Below, piece by piece: positions 57,448-64,000 of a DNA stretch of 64,000 nucleotides. Both the position numbers and the translations under genes were made by a program. Position 1 is the first letter of the stretch; every line of letters begins with the position of its first letter. The notes under the pieces were generated by a model. The model made no database searches. It saw only the letters and a program-made list of their open reading frames with translations, and was not told the DNA's origin. The stretch is from a virus, in IMG/VR virus record IMGVR_UViG_3300020190_000054, positions 1-64,000 of that record. One strand, 5' to 3'.

Positions 57448-57711
57448 ATGACTTCTGAATCACTAATTGAATTCCAACGGGGAATTGACTTTGAGGAATT
57501 AACGCTTCAAGATTGTATTGCTATTAATTTTTATTTGGATAACGTTGTAGAACTTTGTGTTAAAGGAGAAACAAATGCAGATCAAGTAAGAAATAACTTA
57601 GATCTATTAGCCAAATCTGCATATTCTATTGCAGATGTTTTTTGTCAAATGCGTAAAAGAATACGAGAATCAATTGAAGAAACAAATGAAGAAGAAAGCG
57701 AGGTTGCGTAA
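57448..57711 (+). CDS. Acidic helical early protein
   Basis: 87 aa. IDFEELTLQDCIAINFYLDN then RNNLDLLAKSAYSIADVFCQ and a Glu-rich end. Its stop overlaps the next ATG. No function was recognised. Confidence 0.55.
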   Translation: MTSESLIEFQRGIDFEELTLQDCIAINFYLDNVVELCVKGETNADQVRNNLDLLAKSAYSIADVFCQMRKRIRESIEETNEEESEVA

Positions 57712-57944
57712 TGGATAATTCAAAACTTGTGTTTAGTTACACTGATGAAGATTCAAAGATTACTTATGAATCGATGGGTGTAACAACAGATGAAGTAATG
57801 CATCACGTTGTTTGTTTTCTGTTGTCTATGGGTTACGCACGGGAGAGTATTCACTCAGCCATGCAAGAAATCGTAGAGGAACATGAAGACTATTTACGAA
57901 ATGAGCCTAACTATAAACTTGAATTGCCGCCAGACGTAGTCTGA
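57711..57944 (+). CDS. Small acidic early protein
   Basis: 77 aa. LVFSYTDEDSKITYESMGVT then HHVVCFLLSMGYARESIHSA. Coupled to the upstream gene by a 1-nt overlap. It ends 7 nt before promoter-like element copy 5. No family was recognised. Confidence 0.55.
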   Translation: MDNSKLVFSYTDEDSKITYESMGVTTDEVMHHVVCFLLSMGYARESIHSAMQEIVEEHEDYLRNEPNYKLELPPDVV

Positions 57945-57950
57945 AGGCAC

Positions 57951-57972
57951 GTCCTGGGATGACGTTAAAAGC
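57951..57972 (+). promoter_or_regulatory. GTCC-TGAC-TTAAA element, copy 5
   Basis: GTCC, 5 nt, TGACGTTAAAAGC; 38 nt from TGAC to ATG 57998. The 3' end diverges from ACTG. Confidence 0.5.
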
Positions 57973-57997
57973 ATCCATTCATCACAACGAAATCACC

Positions 57998-59068
57998 ATG
58001 AGTGAACCTACGATTGCTGAATTAGTTGATTCCACTACTAACTACTTGAAACCTACTAAGACTATGACTGTGAAGAAAACTTTTGCCCTTGCCACCCGTG
58101 GCCTGGATTCTTTCAAACTTTTCCAAGATAAGCAATTCGTCTCCGGCTACCAAAACCTCGTCACCATCCAACCCCTTAACAAATCGAAGACACGAGGTTG
58201 GTTCGTGCGGAAGTCAGATCTGGACACTTGTGGATGGAACGCCACTGAAAGTGACTTTGCTAAAGGTTCAGTCATTTGGGACTACAAGCAAACTTTCGGT
58301 ATGGCTCCCAATACTTCAGTGGAAGAAGGGCTCAATTTTGTTGAGCCTCGAATTCAAATCCTTCTGCGTTCCCCGCTTATGGTAGAAGAAGCTAAAGGAA
58401 TGAGGCAGACAATTGGTACCTTTGATAATCCAGAGGTTAAAGAACTTTGGGAAGCTGACAAGATTGCAGCTGATCTTGAAAAAAGTAAGGGTAAAATGCA
58501 TGATCGTAAGTACAGTGTACGTACAAAATACTTGGTGTACGTTCTGACCCAGGACAATAAGCGAGCCCATAAGATCCCAATGGTTCTTACCTTAAAAGGA
58601 TTGAATGGTACTGATATTTCCGAAAAGGTTCGGATGTATGAAAAAGAAATGTCCAAGTGTTTAAGCAAAGCTTTGGATTCAGAAATTCCTCTTGCATTCA
58701 ATGAAAAGTTCTACGCCACTACCGTATTTGCTCCGGTACTTGCCAATGAGATGCGTGGCGCCAACAACGTTGAGATCTGCGCAATTGAATCTTTTGACAT
58801 CCCTGATTACAGCTCACAAGATGAAGCGATTGCTTCCTTGAATCGCCTCAGCATTCCCGATGAAGATCGTGAATCTACCTGGAAATTCCAGGATATGTTT
58901 GCGGACTACATCAATCAACATGCACGGCAAGATGCTGAAAAGCTAGGTGGTGCTTATGGAATCAAAGAGGGCGTTGAGATTCTGCCTGTTACGCGCACCA
59001 TGGAAACTGAAGTCAAGGCTTTGCCTGGTCGTGATGCAGTAACAGGAGAAGACGACTCACTCCTTTGA
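57998..59068 (+). CDS. Conserved-looking early protein, DUF5895-like?
   Basis: 356 aa from ATG 57998; the frame continues upstream to an ATG inside the promoter-like element, which I reject as start. TKTMTVKKTFALATRGLDSF, GWFVRKSDLDTCGW and VEPRIQILLRSPLMVEE in the N-terminal half, KYLVYVLTQDNKRAHKIPMV in the middle, and an acidic C-terminus (AVTGEDDSLL). It resembles a cyanobacterial family of unknown function (possibly DUF5895); this is memory of the pattern only. Neighbouring SSB and polymerase suggest a DNA-metabolism role. Confidence 0.55.
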   Translation: MSEPTIAELVDSTTNYLKPTKTMTVKKTFALATRGLDSFKLFQDKQFVSGYQNLVTIQPLNKSKTRGWFVRKSDLDTCGWNATESDFAKGSVIWDYKQTFGMAPNTSVEEGLNFVEPRIQILLRSPLMVEEAKGMRQTIGTFDNPEVKELWEADKIAADLEKSKGKMHDRKYSVRTKYLVYVLTQDNKRAHKIPMVLTLKGLNGTDISEKVRMYEKEMSKCLSKALDSEIPLAFNEKFYATTVFAPVLANEMRGANNVEICAIESFDIPDYSSQDEAIASLNRLSIPDEDRESTWKFQDMFADYINQHARQDAEKLGGAYGIKEGVEILPVTRTMETEVKALPGRDAVTGEDDSLL

Positions 59069-59320
59069 TTTGATTGGGGGGTTAGCCAGATCGTCTTCAT
59101 TAATGGAAACGTTATTGAAGATAAACATGTCTTGGACTAATCCCCTTATTACTCCTTGTCTGTTAGTAGCGATCTGCGCAAGCATGGTCGCTATTTCTTT
59201 TAAAGTACTAACTGAATTACATTCATCAATCGTACGTTTGACTGTTTCATGCCAGAACTTATCGTTAAGCGAAGGTTCTATTTGAAACCTAGTCAACGGT
59301 ACATACTTAATTTCTTCCAT
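59057..59320 (-). CDS. Small minus-strand protein in the early region
   Basis: 87 aa. FQIEPSLNDKFWHETVKRTI then LKEIATMLAQIATNRQGVIR and GLVQDM. Helical, with the pattern (EPSLxDxFW ... LKExATxL ... VIRGLVxD) found in small picocyanophage proteins of unknown function. It overlaps the convergent stop of 57998-59068 by 12 nt. The A/T-rich upstream gap (59321-59400) may carry divergent promoters. Confidence 0.6.
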   Translation of the reverse strand: MEEIKYVPLTRFQIEPSLNDKFWHETVKRTIDECNSVSTLKEIATMLAQIATNRQGVIRGLVQDMFIFNNVSINEDDLANPPIKSKE

Positions 59321-59400
59321 TGTTTGTATTCAGTTGTACTTAATTTTACTTCCATAGTAAACAACAATTTTTTTCTTTTAAATGTATTAAGAATTACACC

Positions 59401-59604
59401 ATGAAATCAGAATACAAAGCTGCATTAAAAGCAGCGGCTCCTCTTGGCTTGGTTGGTGCAGGGGTTCTTGCTTTAATAGGCAATCCTGCTGCCTGGGCGG
59501 TGCTTGCTTACAGCACGTATCGACTTGGTAAAAACGCGTACCAAGAAGAACAACTTCGTGGTAGGCTGCGCCAGTCAGGAAAAGACTACGACCTTTTCAT
59601 CTGA
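59401..59604 (+). CDS. Small membrane-associated protein
   Basis: 67 aa. A basic start (MKSEYKAALKAAAPLG), a hydrophobic segment (LVGAGVLALIGNPAAWAVLA) and a basic, charged C-terminus (YQEEQLRGRLRQSGKDYDL). Probably one membrane-inserted helix. No family was recognised. Confidence 0.55.
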   Translation: MKSEYKAALKAAAPLGLVGAGVLALIGNPAAWAVLAYSTYRLGKNAYQEEQLRGRLRQSGKDYDLFI

Positions 59605-59629
59605 CTTTTATTACTATTTCAACTTAACC

Positions 59630-60583
59630 ATGACAACAACTTTAACTGAATTAAATGAAGCTCAAAAACTTATTTACACACGTTCAAGCATCGCTCGGGC
59701 ATTCCCTGAGTTCGATGATACGAATGTCGCCCGAATCTATCTACATCAAGATTCTTGCCGTGTGGCTTATCGCGACGGTGCTGAGGTTGATTATCCACGT
59801 CAACAAATAAAAAATTCTTATCAAGACTTTACTACCAGGCTTAAAAATTTCTTTTCGTATTTGGGACCTAACTATCGTGGGCCCAGCATCTGGCACCACA
59901 ATGCCTACATCATGTTTAAAGGATGGTCTTATGCACACTCGTTGGGGCATCGTTCGTTTAATGCGCAGCTTCAAGCTCAGTGGGCTGATAAGTTTATTCA
60001 TTTATCAGACCAAGCTAAACTTCGTGCACTATTGCAATCTGATCAAACTGATCTGGGATATTTGGTTGCCCCTGATGGTTTCCAAATTATTGAGCAGGCT
60101 CGCCTTGGCAGCTGCGCAGATGGCGAGGAAGACTCAGATTCGGCCTCGCAAAAAACTGCGTCATTACCATCGTGTACTTGCGGCTCATTTCAACGACAAC
60201 TAAACAATTTGTCTGAACTTCAACAAGAAATTCCTGGGTACCAGCCATCTTGTATCCACTTGACTTGGTTTAAAAAGTACAGGGAATTGCTTTGTCGTCG
60301 TACTGAAATCAGAAACGCATGCCCTGCGTATGCTCCTGATAAATGCGTGGCTTGGTGGTATGCGCCACCATCTGAGGCAACCGGTCATGGTCGATTCCTT
60401 TTGCTTCATACCAAGCATGGGGCGCAGGCTCCGATTACTCATTGGCGAACTTACAAACCAAACGACATCTTTACAGAAGATGATGCTTGGTCTTTGTTTG
60501 ACAACATGATGGAAGCAGGCTATGTTCCTTTCCCAGGAACTTCATTGCCTCAACTTAAAGCCGCAACCAACAAAGATGGATGA
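59630..60583 (+). CDS. SWIM zinc-finger-like protein
   Basis: 317 aa from ATG 59630 (TTTCAACTTAACC leader; the longer upstream frame overlaps the membrane protein). Residues about 175-215 carry CTCGSFQRQ ... CIHLTWFKKYREL, the SWIM arrangement CxC-xn-CxH that binds zinc and DNA or protein. The N-terminal part (RIYLHQDSCRVAYRDGAEVD) and the C-terminal part are unrecognised. An early regulatory or recombination-related role is possible. Confidence 0.6.
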   Translation: MTTTLTELNEAQKLIYTRSSIARAFPEFDDTNVARIYLHQDSCRVAYRDGAEVDYPRQQIKNSYQDFTTRLKNFFSYLGPNYRGPSIWHHNAYIMFKGWSYAHSLGHRSFNAQLQAQWADKFIHLSDQAKLRALLQSDQTDLGYLVAPDGFQIIEQARLGSCADGEEDSDSASQKTASLPSCTCGSFQRQLNNLSELQQEIPGYQPSCIHLTWFKKYRELLCRRTEIRNACPAYAPDKCVAWWYAPPSEATGHGRFLLLHTKHGAQAPITHWRTYKPNDIFTEDDAWSLFDNMMEAGYVPFPGTSLPQLKAATNKDG

Positions 60584-60878
60584 ACGCGTCCAACGTCTAT
60601 TAGAGTCAGGAATGGCCGAACCATTTCCCACAACCAACACCACCCTTAAACGCACTCACAAAACTATGGATCAAACAAGCGACGGTCGTTATCGTTACGA
60701 TGTCTATATCGATGAAGATGTACATTGGATTCTTGTTGAACTTGGCGCTCGTAGCAAGATGCACCAGGAGGATTATGTTGAGCAAATCTTGACTGAATAT
60801 GCTTGCCTTGCATTAGAAAGGCGATCCACTACAACGGAGGCTGACCATGACGAGCTGGGTGAACAAACTAAAGATTGA
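60576..60878 (+). CDS. Small early protein, unknown
   Basis: 100 aa from ATG 60576, which overlaps the preceding stop by 8 nt. RYDVYIDEDVHWILVELGAR then HQEDYVEQILTEYACLALER. Ribbon-helix-like layout is possible. It overlaps the next gene by 32 nt. Confidence 0.5.
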   Translation: MDERVQRLLESGMAEPFPTTNTTLKRTHKTMDQTSDGRYRYDVYIDEDVHWILVELGARSKMHQEDYVEQILTEYACLALERRSTTTEADHDELGEQTKD

Positions 60879-61044
60879 CGTTGTCGATGAAGAAGATGGG
60901 TCTTGTACTATTCACATCGAATGGGACGAAACAGATCCGGACTTAACCCTATGGACTAGCTGGGGCAAAGACGGGCAAAAATCTTTTGTTCTTGAAGCTT
61001 TACAAAATGCCATTGACAATGCGCTTTCCAATCATGACTCTTGA
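60847..61044 (+). CDS. Small acidic early protein
   Basis: 65 aa. KLKIDVVDEEDGSCTIHIEW then DETDPDLTLWTSWGKDGQ and a C-terminal helix (FVLEALQNAIDNAL). It overlaps both neighbours. No function was recognised. Confidence 0.5.
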   Translation: MTSWVNKLKIDVVDEEDGSCTIHIEWDETDPDLTLWTSWGKDGQKSFVLEALQNAIDNALSNHDS

Positions 61045-61438
61045 AACTTACGGACTTCAGTTTGATGCGTACAAAGAGCTCTTCTTGTCTGAAGCAGCTC
61101 ACTTACTTTATTTGTACTACGAGTTTGAAATGATGAGCAATGAGCAATCTCAACATCTGTATGGATGGTCAAAGCTATGTGAAAAAACAAGGTACGATTT
61201 ATTTTCCGATGCCATATATTCAACCAATGATAGAGCCCGTGCAAAACAAAAGAAAGAAAACCCAGAAACGGTCAAGGACGATTATGAGTTTATGTCTCTT
61301 GGCACAAAAGAAATAAAGGAGGAGATCCAGGCGATCAATGCCAAGATCGAAGCCTTGGTCGATTACGTTGGCAATCTAACTAACGTAATTAAAGCTGGGC
61401 TTACGGACTTGGCTGACACCCCCGAGGGTGGGGCTTGA
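61034..61438 (+). CDS. Helical early protein with coiled coil
   Basis: 134 aa from ATG 61034. AYKELFLSEAAHLLYLYYEF, a charged middle, then a coiled coil (EIKEEIQAINAKIEALVDYV). No motif was found. Its TGA lies within a TTGACA sequence that may belong to the next promoter. Confidence 0.5.
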   Translation: MTLETYGLQFDAYKELFLSEAAHLLYLYYEFEMMSNEQSQHLYGWSKLCEKTRYDLFSDAIYSTNDRARAKQKKENPETVKDDYEFMSLGTKEIKEEIQAINAKIEALVDYVGNLTNVIKAGLTDLADTPEGGA

Positions 61439-61461
61439 CACGCACTATAGACTAGACACGC

Positions 61462-61484
61462 GTCCTGGTCACGACGGTAAACTG
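61462..61484 (+). promoter_or_regulatory. GTCC-CGAC-GTAAACTG element, copy 6
   Basis: GTCC, 6 nt, CGACGGTAAACTG; about 38 nt before ATG 61509. Diverged at three positions from copies 2-4. Confidence 0.5.
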
Positions 61485-61508
61485 ACCGCAACTCAATCCA
61501 ACACCATT

Positions 61509-61622
61509 ATGTTCGAAGCCATTTTTTCTTCTGTTTTTCCCTTGCTTAAAGATCTTCTCTGGACAGCAGCCGCAGCGCTGCTGGCCTACACACTCAACAA
61601 ACTTCAACTTCAATTCAATTGA
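61509..61622 (+). CDS. 37-aa hydrophobic peptide
   Basis: ATG 61509 to TGA 61622. MFEAIFSSVFPLLKDLLWTA then AAALLAYTLNKLQLQFN. One membrane-spanning or amphipathic helix. It is preceded by element copy 6 and a CAACTCAATCCAAC leader, which supports expression. Role unknown. Confidence 0.5.
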   Translation: MFEAIFSSVFPLLKDLLWTAAAALLAYTLNKLQLQFN

Positions 61623-61633
61623 TTCATTGAACC

Positions 61634-62335
61634 ATGACTCAAATTACACACACTAAACTCAAAGAGTTAAATGTCATCCAGCTTTACGAGCACTATGGTG
61701 CCTTGGAAAGGTCTCTTCCTTTACTCACTCCTGAGTCTCAAGAGCTGGCAAAGGCTGAATTGGAGGCTTGTGTTTCCTTACGGTCTGAAAAAATTGATCG
61801 TATCTACTATGCAATGGCGTCCCATGAAGACGCGGTAGAGCGTATTAAAAAAGAAAAGGTTCTTATTTTCCAGGCGCAAAAACATCATGAGTCTCAAGTT
61901 GATAGCCTAAAGGGGCTACTTAATTACCTAAAGCGTTCTTTGCCTGCAGACACTACTAAAATCACAGGCAAGAACTACCAATTTACCTTGGTAAAGAAAA
62001 AAGACTTGACTGTTGAAGTCAAATCAAGCGTGGACGATTGGTCCTCAGAAGAACAACAAAGTTTTTGTATTCAAGAAGAAGTCACCACAACCAAGCAAAT
62101 TGTGGTACGTTCTATGTCAGGGGATGTTCTTGAAGAAAGAACTGAGCCCACCACAAAAACAACCGTACTTCCGAACCTTGATGCAATACGCCACGCCCAC
62201 CAAACAGGTAAAGCACTTCCAACTGGAGTCAAAGTCTTTCAAGAATATGGCATACGTTCAAAACGAATCTACAGCAAGTCTTCAGTGGAACTGGAAGCAT
62301 CCGAGTATCCAGGACAATTTCTTCCTGAAGATTGA
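61634..62335 (+). CDS. Gp157-like (siphophage) protein
   Basis: 233 aa. The core (LRSEKIDRIYYAMASHEDAV, ERIKKEKVLIFQAQKHHESQ, VDSLKGLLNYLKRSLPADTT, then YQFTLVKKKDLTVEV) matches the Gp157 family: a long coiled coil followed by a short beta segment. The family was linked to phage resistance/host interactions in Streptococcus phages, but its mechanism is not settled. The C-terminus is extended. Leader TTCAATTCAATTGATTCATTGAACC. Confidence 0.65.
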   Translation: MTQITHTKLKELNVIQLYEHYGALERSLPLLTPESQELAKAELEACVSLRSEKIDRIYYAMASHEDAVERIKKEKVLIFQAQKHHESQVDSLKGLLNYLKRSLPADTTKITGKNYQFTLVKKKDLTVEVKSSVDDWSSEEQQSFCIQEEVTTTKQIVVRSMSGDVLEERTEPTTKTTVLPNLDAIRHAHQTGKALPTGVKVFQEYGIRSKRIYSKSSVELEASEYPGQFLPED

Positions 62336-62588
62336 TGCACCAACATGTGCAGAAGACGCATCAATCAAAATGAGTTGTCATCAACATGCCGTCAAAGACT
62401 TTGAACTTCAAATTGAAATGAATGAGTTAGAGATGAGCATGCTTAAAGATGGAGACGATGTGCTTCCGTACAACGAGTCCAAGATGGAGGAATTAGAACA
62501 AAAAAAACTAAAGCTGCTTTTGGGTAAGAGGTTTCACCAAAACGCCATGAATGCCTATTGGTATTACTTGGAACGGTCTGGTAAATAA
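62247..62588 (+). CDS. Helical early protein, unknown
   Basis: 113 aa from ATG 62247, overlapping the Gp157-like gene by 89 nt. SLQWNWKHPSIQDNFFLKID, then acidic and Lys-rich helices (ELQIEMNELEMSMLKDGDDV) and HQNAMNAYWYYLERSGK. No family was recognised. Confidence 0.5.
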   Translation: MAYVQNESTASLQWNWKHPSIQDNFFLKIDAPTCAEDASIKMSCHQHAVKDFELQIEMNELEMSMLKDGDDVLPYNESKMEELEQKKLKLLLGKRFHQNAMNAYWYYLERSGK

Positions 62589-62624
62589 ACCAAACTACAA
62601 TAAAAGTAACTAAGCACAAGTCCC

Positions 62625-62882
62625 ATGACAGAAGATAACCTTACCCAATTAATGGCAGGTTTCACCTGTGATGGGACTCCTCTTTCTGCTTTGATTGGAT
62701 CCAAGCTGGAATGGGGTGTAACCGTCTTAACGGCAGCAATGTTGGCCAATGAAAACTTGGCTTCTCAAATGACAGCAGAAGAAATGGTTGATGGCGCAAT
62801 CAATTATTACAATGTAATTCAAGAACGGCTTGGGTTTTACCAGCAGCATCAAGCTCATTCTTTAGAGCGACTGCTGCAATAA
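62625..62882 (+). CDS. Small early protein, unknown
   Basis: 85 aa. MTEDNLTQLMAGFTCDGTPL then SKLEWGVTVLTAAMLANENL and a helical end. TACAATAAAAG upstream is a possible -10. The stop codon is part of the following terminator stem. Confidence 0.55.
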   Translation: MTEDNLTQLMAGFTCDGTPLSALIGSKLEWGVTVLTAAMLANENLASQMTAEEMVDGAINYYNVIQERLGFYQQHQAHSLERLLQ

Positions 62883-62914
62883 TAAAAACCTGGTACACTA
62901 ACAAGGTTTTTATT
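62881..62914. terminator. Symmetrical A/U-flanked hairpin, bidirectional terminator
   Basis: AATAAAAACCT/AGGTTTTTATT, an 11-bp perfect stem with a 12-nt loop. The U-run within the 3' arm would act on both strands. Confidence 0.65.
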
Positions 62915-62921
62915 TCCATCA

Positions 62922-63119
62922 ATGGAAGCACCACCTGTTGCAAAGCTCACACTTAATTTCCAAGTTGAATTGGAACTTGAATACGATTCGTTTAGAGGCC
63001 GCACTGCCGAGCAACTAGCCGAAGGTGTCCAAGACGAGCTAGACGATTTACTATTTGATGCAGCTCCTAATGTTGTGGCTGTATTTACAACCCTTACTTC
63101 AATTGATTCCAATGAGTGA
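62922..63119 (+). CDS. Small acidic early protein
   Basis: 65 aa. LTLNFQVELELEYDSFRGRT then AEGVQDELDDLLFDAAPNVV. A beta-strand and helix layout. Its end overlaps the next ATG (ATGAGTGA). No function was recognised. Confidence 0.55.
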   Translation: MEAPPVAKLTLNFQVELELEYDSFRGRTAEQLAEGVQDELDDLLFDAAPNVVAVFTTLTSIDSNE

Positions 63120-63393
63120 TCGCTTTGACTACCAGCAGATCTTGAATAGCTGGAGCGTGACCAAGGAGCAGCAAAAAGCTGACTTTATGGAACACATGTA
63201 CAACTGCTCTGGCAGGCAGTATCCCCACCATCCTATGCACGGTCTTTACACGGGTTTGTGGCAAGACTTCTGCATTAAAGAAGCTGGGCCAGTAATGAGG
63301 GATCGGTATTTTGAAATGCTTGAGGCTGTTCGTCTTTATGAAGAAAAGCAACTTCAACAAGTAAATCCGAATGAAGTGACAATCGCTGCTTGA
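63112..63393 (+). CDS. Small early protein, unknown
   Basis: 93 aa from ATG 63112. RFDYQQILNSWSVTKEQQKA, then HMYNCSGRQYPHHPMHGLYT and a helix. It overlaps the previous stop by 8 nt and is closed by a terminator. No family was recognised. Confidence 0.55.
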   Translation: MSDRFDYQQILNSWSVTKEQQKADFMEHMYNCSGRQYPHHPMHGLYTGLWQDFCIKEAGPVMRDRYFEMLEAVRLYEEKQLQQVNPNEVTIAA

Positions 63394-63419
63394 TTCTTCC
63401 GTAAAATCCACTATGCTTT

Positions 63420-63453
63420 GGGGGTAAGCCACAACGTGGCATGCCCCTTTTTT
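63420..63453 (+). terminator. Rho-independent terminator
   Basis: GGGG ... GCCAC-AAC-GTGGC ... CCCC followed by six T; one mismatched interior. It lies 27 nt after the stop of 63112-63393. Confidence 0.8.
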
Positions 63454-63457
63454 ATTT

Positions 63458-63877
63458 ATGTCAAATCAAAAAGAACCTCAAGACACTATCAAAGAATGGC
63501 AAGAGTGGTACCGAAATCATCGTGTTGTAGCAGAAATGGATGAGCCTTTAGTTTCCAAGGAATCCAGAGAAAACTTACACGATACCAGTAATGCAATAAG
63601 TGAAATGCCAAATTGGCGTGAATTCTTTAAAGAAATATTAAATGAAACTGAAGAAAAAGAACCAACGCCTCGTGTAAGTAACAGTGTTTATGTCAACAAA
63701 GCTATTGAACATTTTGCAGATACAATTGCAGAGTTTCAAAACGAAATGACCGGAGAAGAATTATATGTTTGTTTTGTAGAAGCTGCGCGAGAAAACTTAG
63801 CTTATGCAACGGCTGAGTACGATCGCGCCAAAGACCTTTTTGATCTTGCCAACAACAAAAAACATGTCAAGTACTAA
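63458..63877 (+). CDS. Acidic early protein, unknown
   Basis: 139 aa. KEWQEWYRNHRVVAEMDEPL, then NWREFFKEILNETEEKEPTP and a helical C-terminus (ENLAYATAEYDRAKDLFDLA). It starts 5 nt after a terminator, so its promoter must overlap the hairpin region or readthrough occurs. No motif was found. Confidence 0.55.
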   Translation: MSNQKEPQDTIKEWQEWYRNHRVVAEMDEPLVSKESRENLHDTSNAISEMPNWREFFKEILNETEEKEPTPRVSNSVYVNKAIEHFADTIAEFQNEMTGEELYVCFVEAARENLAYATAEYDRAKDLFDLANNKKHVKY

Positions 63878-63944
63878 GACGTATCCAACGTGGATCTGCG
63901 AAGAAATTACCAAGTGATAAACTAAAACTATCGCTGTAAAAGTA

Positions 63945-64000
63945 TGTATACCCCCGGTCCTCAACTGGTACAAGAGCTGCAAACCCCTCCCCTTCAAGCG
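63945..64000 (+). CDS. Gene start running off the right edge
   Basis: ATG 63945 opens a frame (MYTPGPQLVQELQTPPLQ...) that stays open to the window end. Only 18 residues are visible. It may be the next rightward gene; too short for a name. Confidence 0.35.

Noticed and set aside
57959-57997. Upstream ATG extension of the 57998 gene
   Set aside because: The ATG lies inside the repeated TGACGTTAAA element shared with other genes, so it is more likely regulatory DNA than coding.
61434-61453. TTGACA with TATAGA as a sigma70 promoter
   Set aside because: The spacer is only 5 nt, and the TTGACA contains the stop codon of the upstream gene.

Overview
This window is part of a tailed-phage (Caudoviricetes) genome. 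It encodes a terminase large subunit, portal, scaffold-like protein, major capsid protein, fibres, three different peptidoglycan-hydrolase-like proteins and a T7-type family A DNA polymerase. A cyanobacterial host is suggested by an NblA-like phycobilisome-degradation adaptor (11243-11545), a DUF4278-type gene (52977-53132), a cyanobacterial-type dCTP deaminase and ThyX. I cannot tell from sequence whether the source is a free phage or a provirus, or whether it is marine or freshwater. No tape-measure gene is recognisable, so a short-tailed particle is possible but unproven.

Layout. From 41.8 kb down to the left edge almost everything is on the minus strand and forms the late (virion and lysis) region. 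In order of transcription it holds: a block of Gly/Ala/Gln-rich virion proteins that may be ejected (39909-41828 down to 33084-33239); terminase (30150-31676); a membrane/coiled-coil protein and an AbrB-like protein; portal (27261-29609); a scaffold-like gene whose first 600 nt overlap the portal in another frame; the major capsid gene, interrupted by a group I intron whose HNH homing-endonuclease gene lies antisense; a terminator at 22930-22954; then connector and tail genes, a permuted M23-like peptidase, a GH104-like lysozyme, more structural genes, GH24 endolysin, NblA, repeat-rich fibres and LamG/SPRY fibre proteins. Plus-strand islands interrupt this block: 7493-10150 (HTH protein, Dam-like protein, dCTP deaminase), 10573-11255 (DUF3310) and 15956-16180 (excisionase-like, facing a tyrosine-recombinase fragment).

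Between 42.15 and 42.98 kb there is no gene. This stretch holds a terminator, a possible pseudoknot, five copies of CCTGACTACGTT, an 18-bp perfect palindrome and a structured leader with mutually exclusive pairings. It is the best candidate for a replication origin or control region.

From 42.99 kb to the right edge lies the early/replication region, nearly all plus strand, made of many small, tightly packed genes. Recognisable members are two OB-fold proteins, a PcfJ-like protein, tRNA-Leu(UAA), a sigma region 4-like HTH protein, an NrdR-like zinc-ribbon protein, ThyX, a GP88-like protein, DNA polymerase, a SWIM-finger protein and a Gp157-like protein. Many of these genes lack a Shine-Dalgarno sequence and instead have C/A-rich CAACTCAAC leaders. 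At least six start 36-46 nt downstream of a repeated TGAC(A/G)TTAAACTG-type element that I propose is a phage promoter or conserved leader motif.

Lifestyle signals are mixed. The recombinase is truncated and lacks key residues, while the polymerase carries Tyr at the position equivalent to E. coli Phe762, which others have associated with virulent phages. All names rest on visible motifs and family memory; no database search was run.
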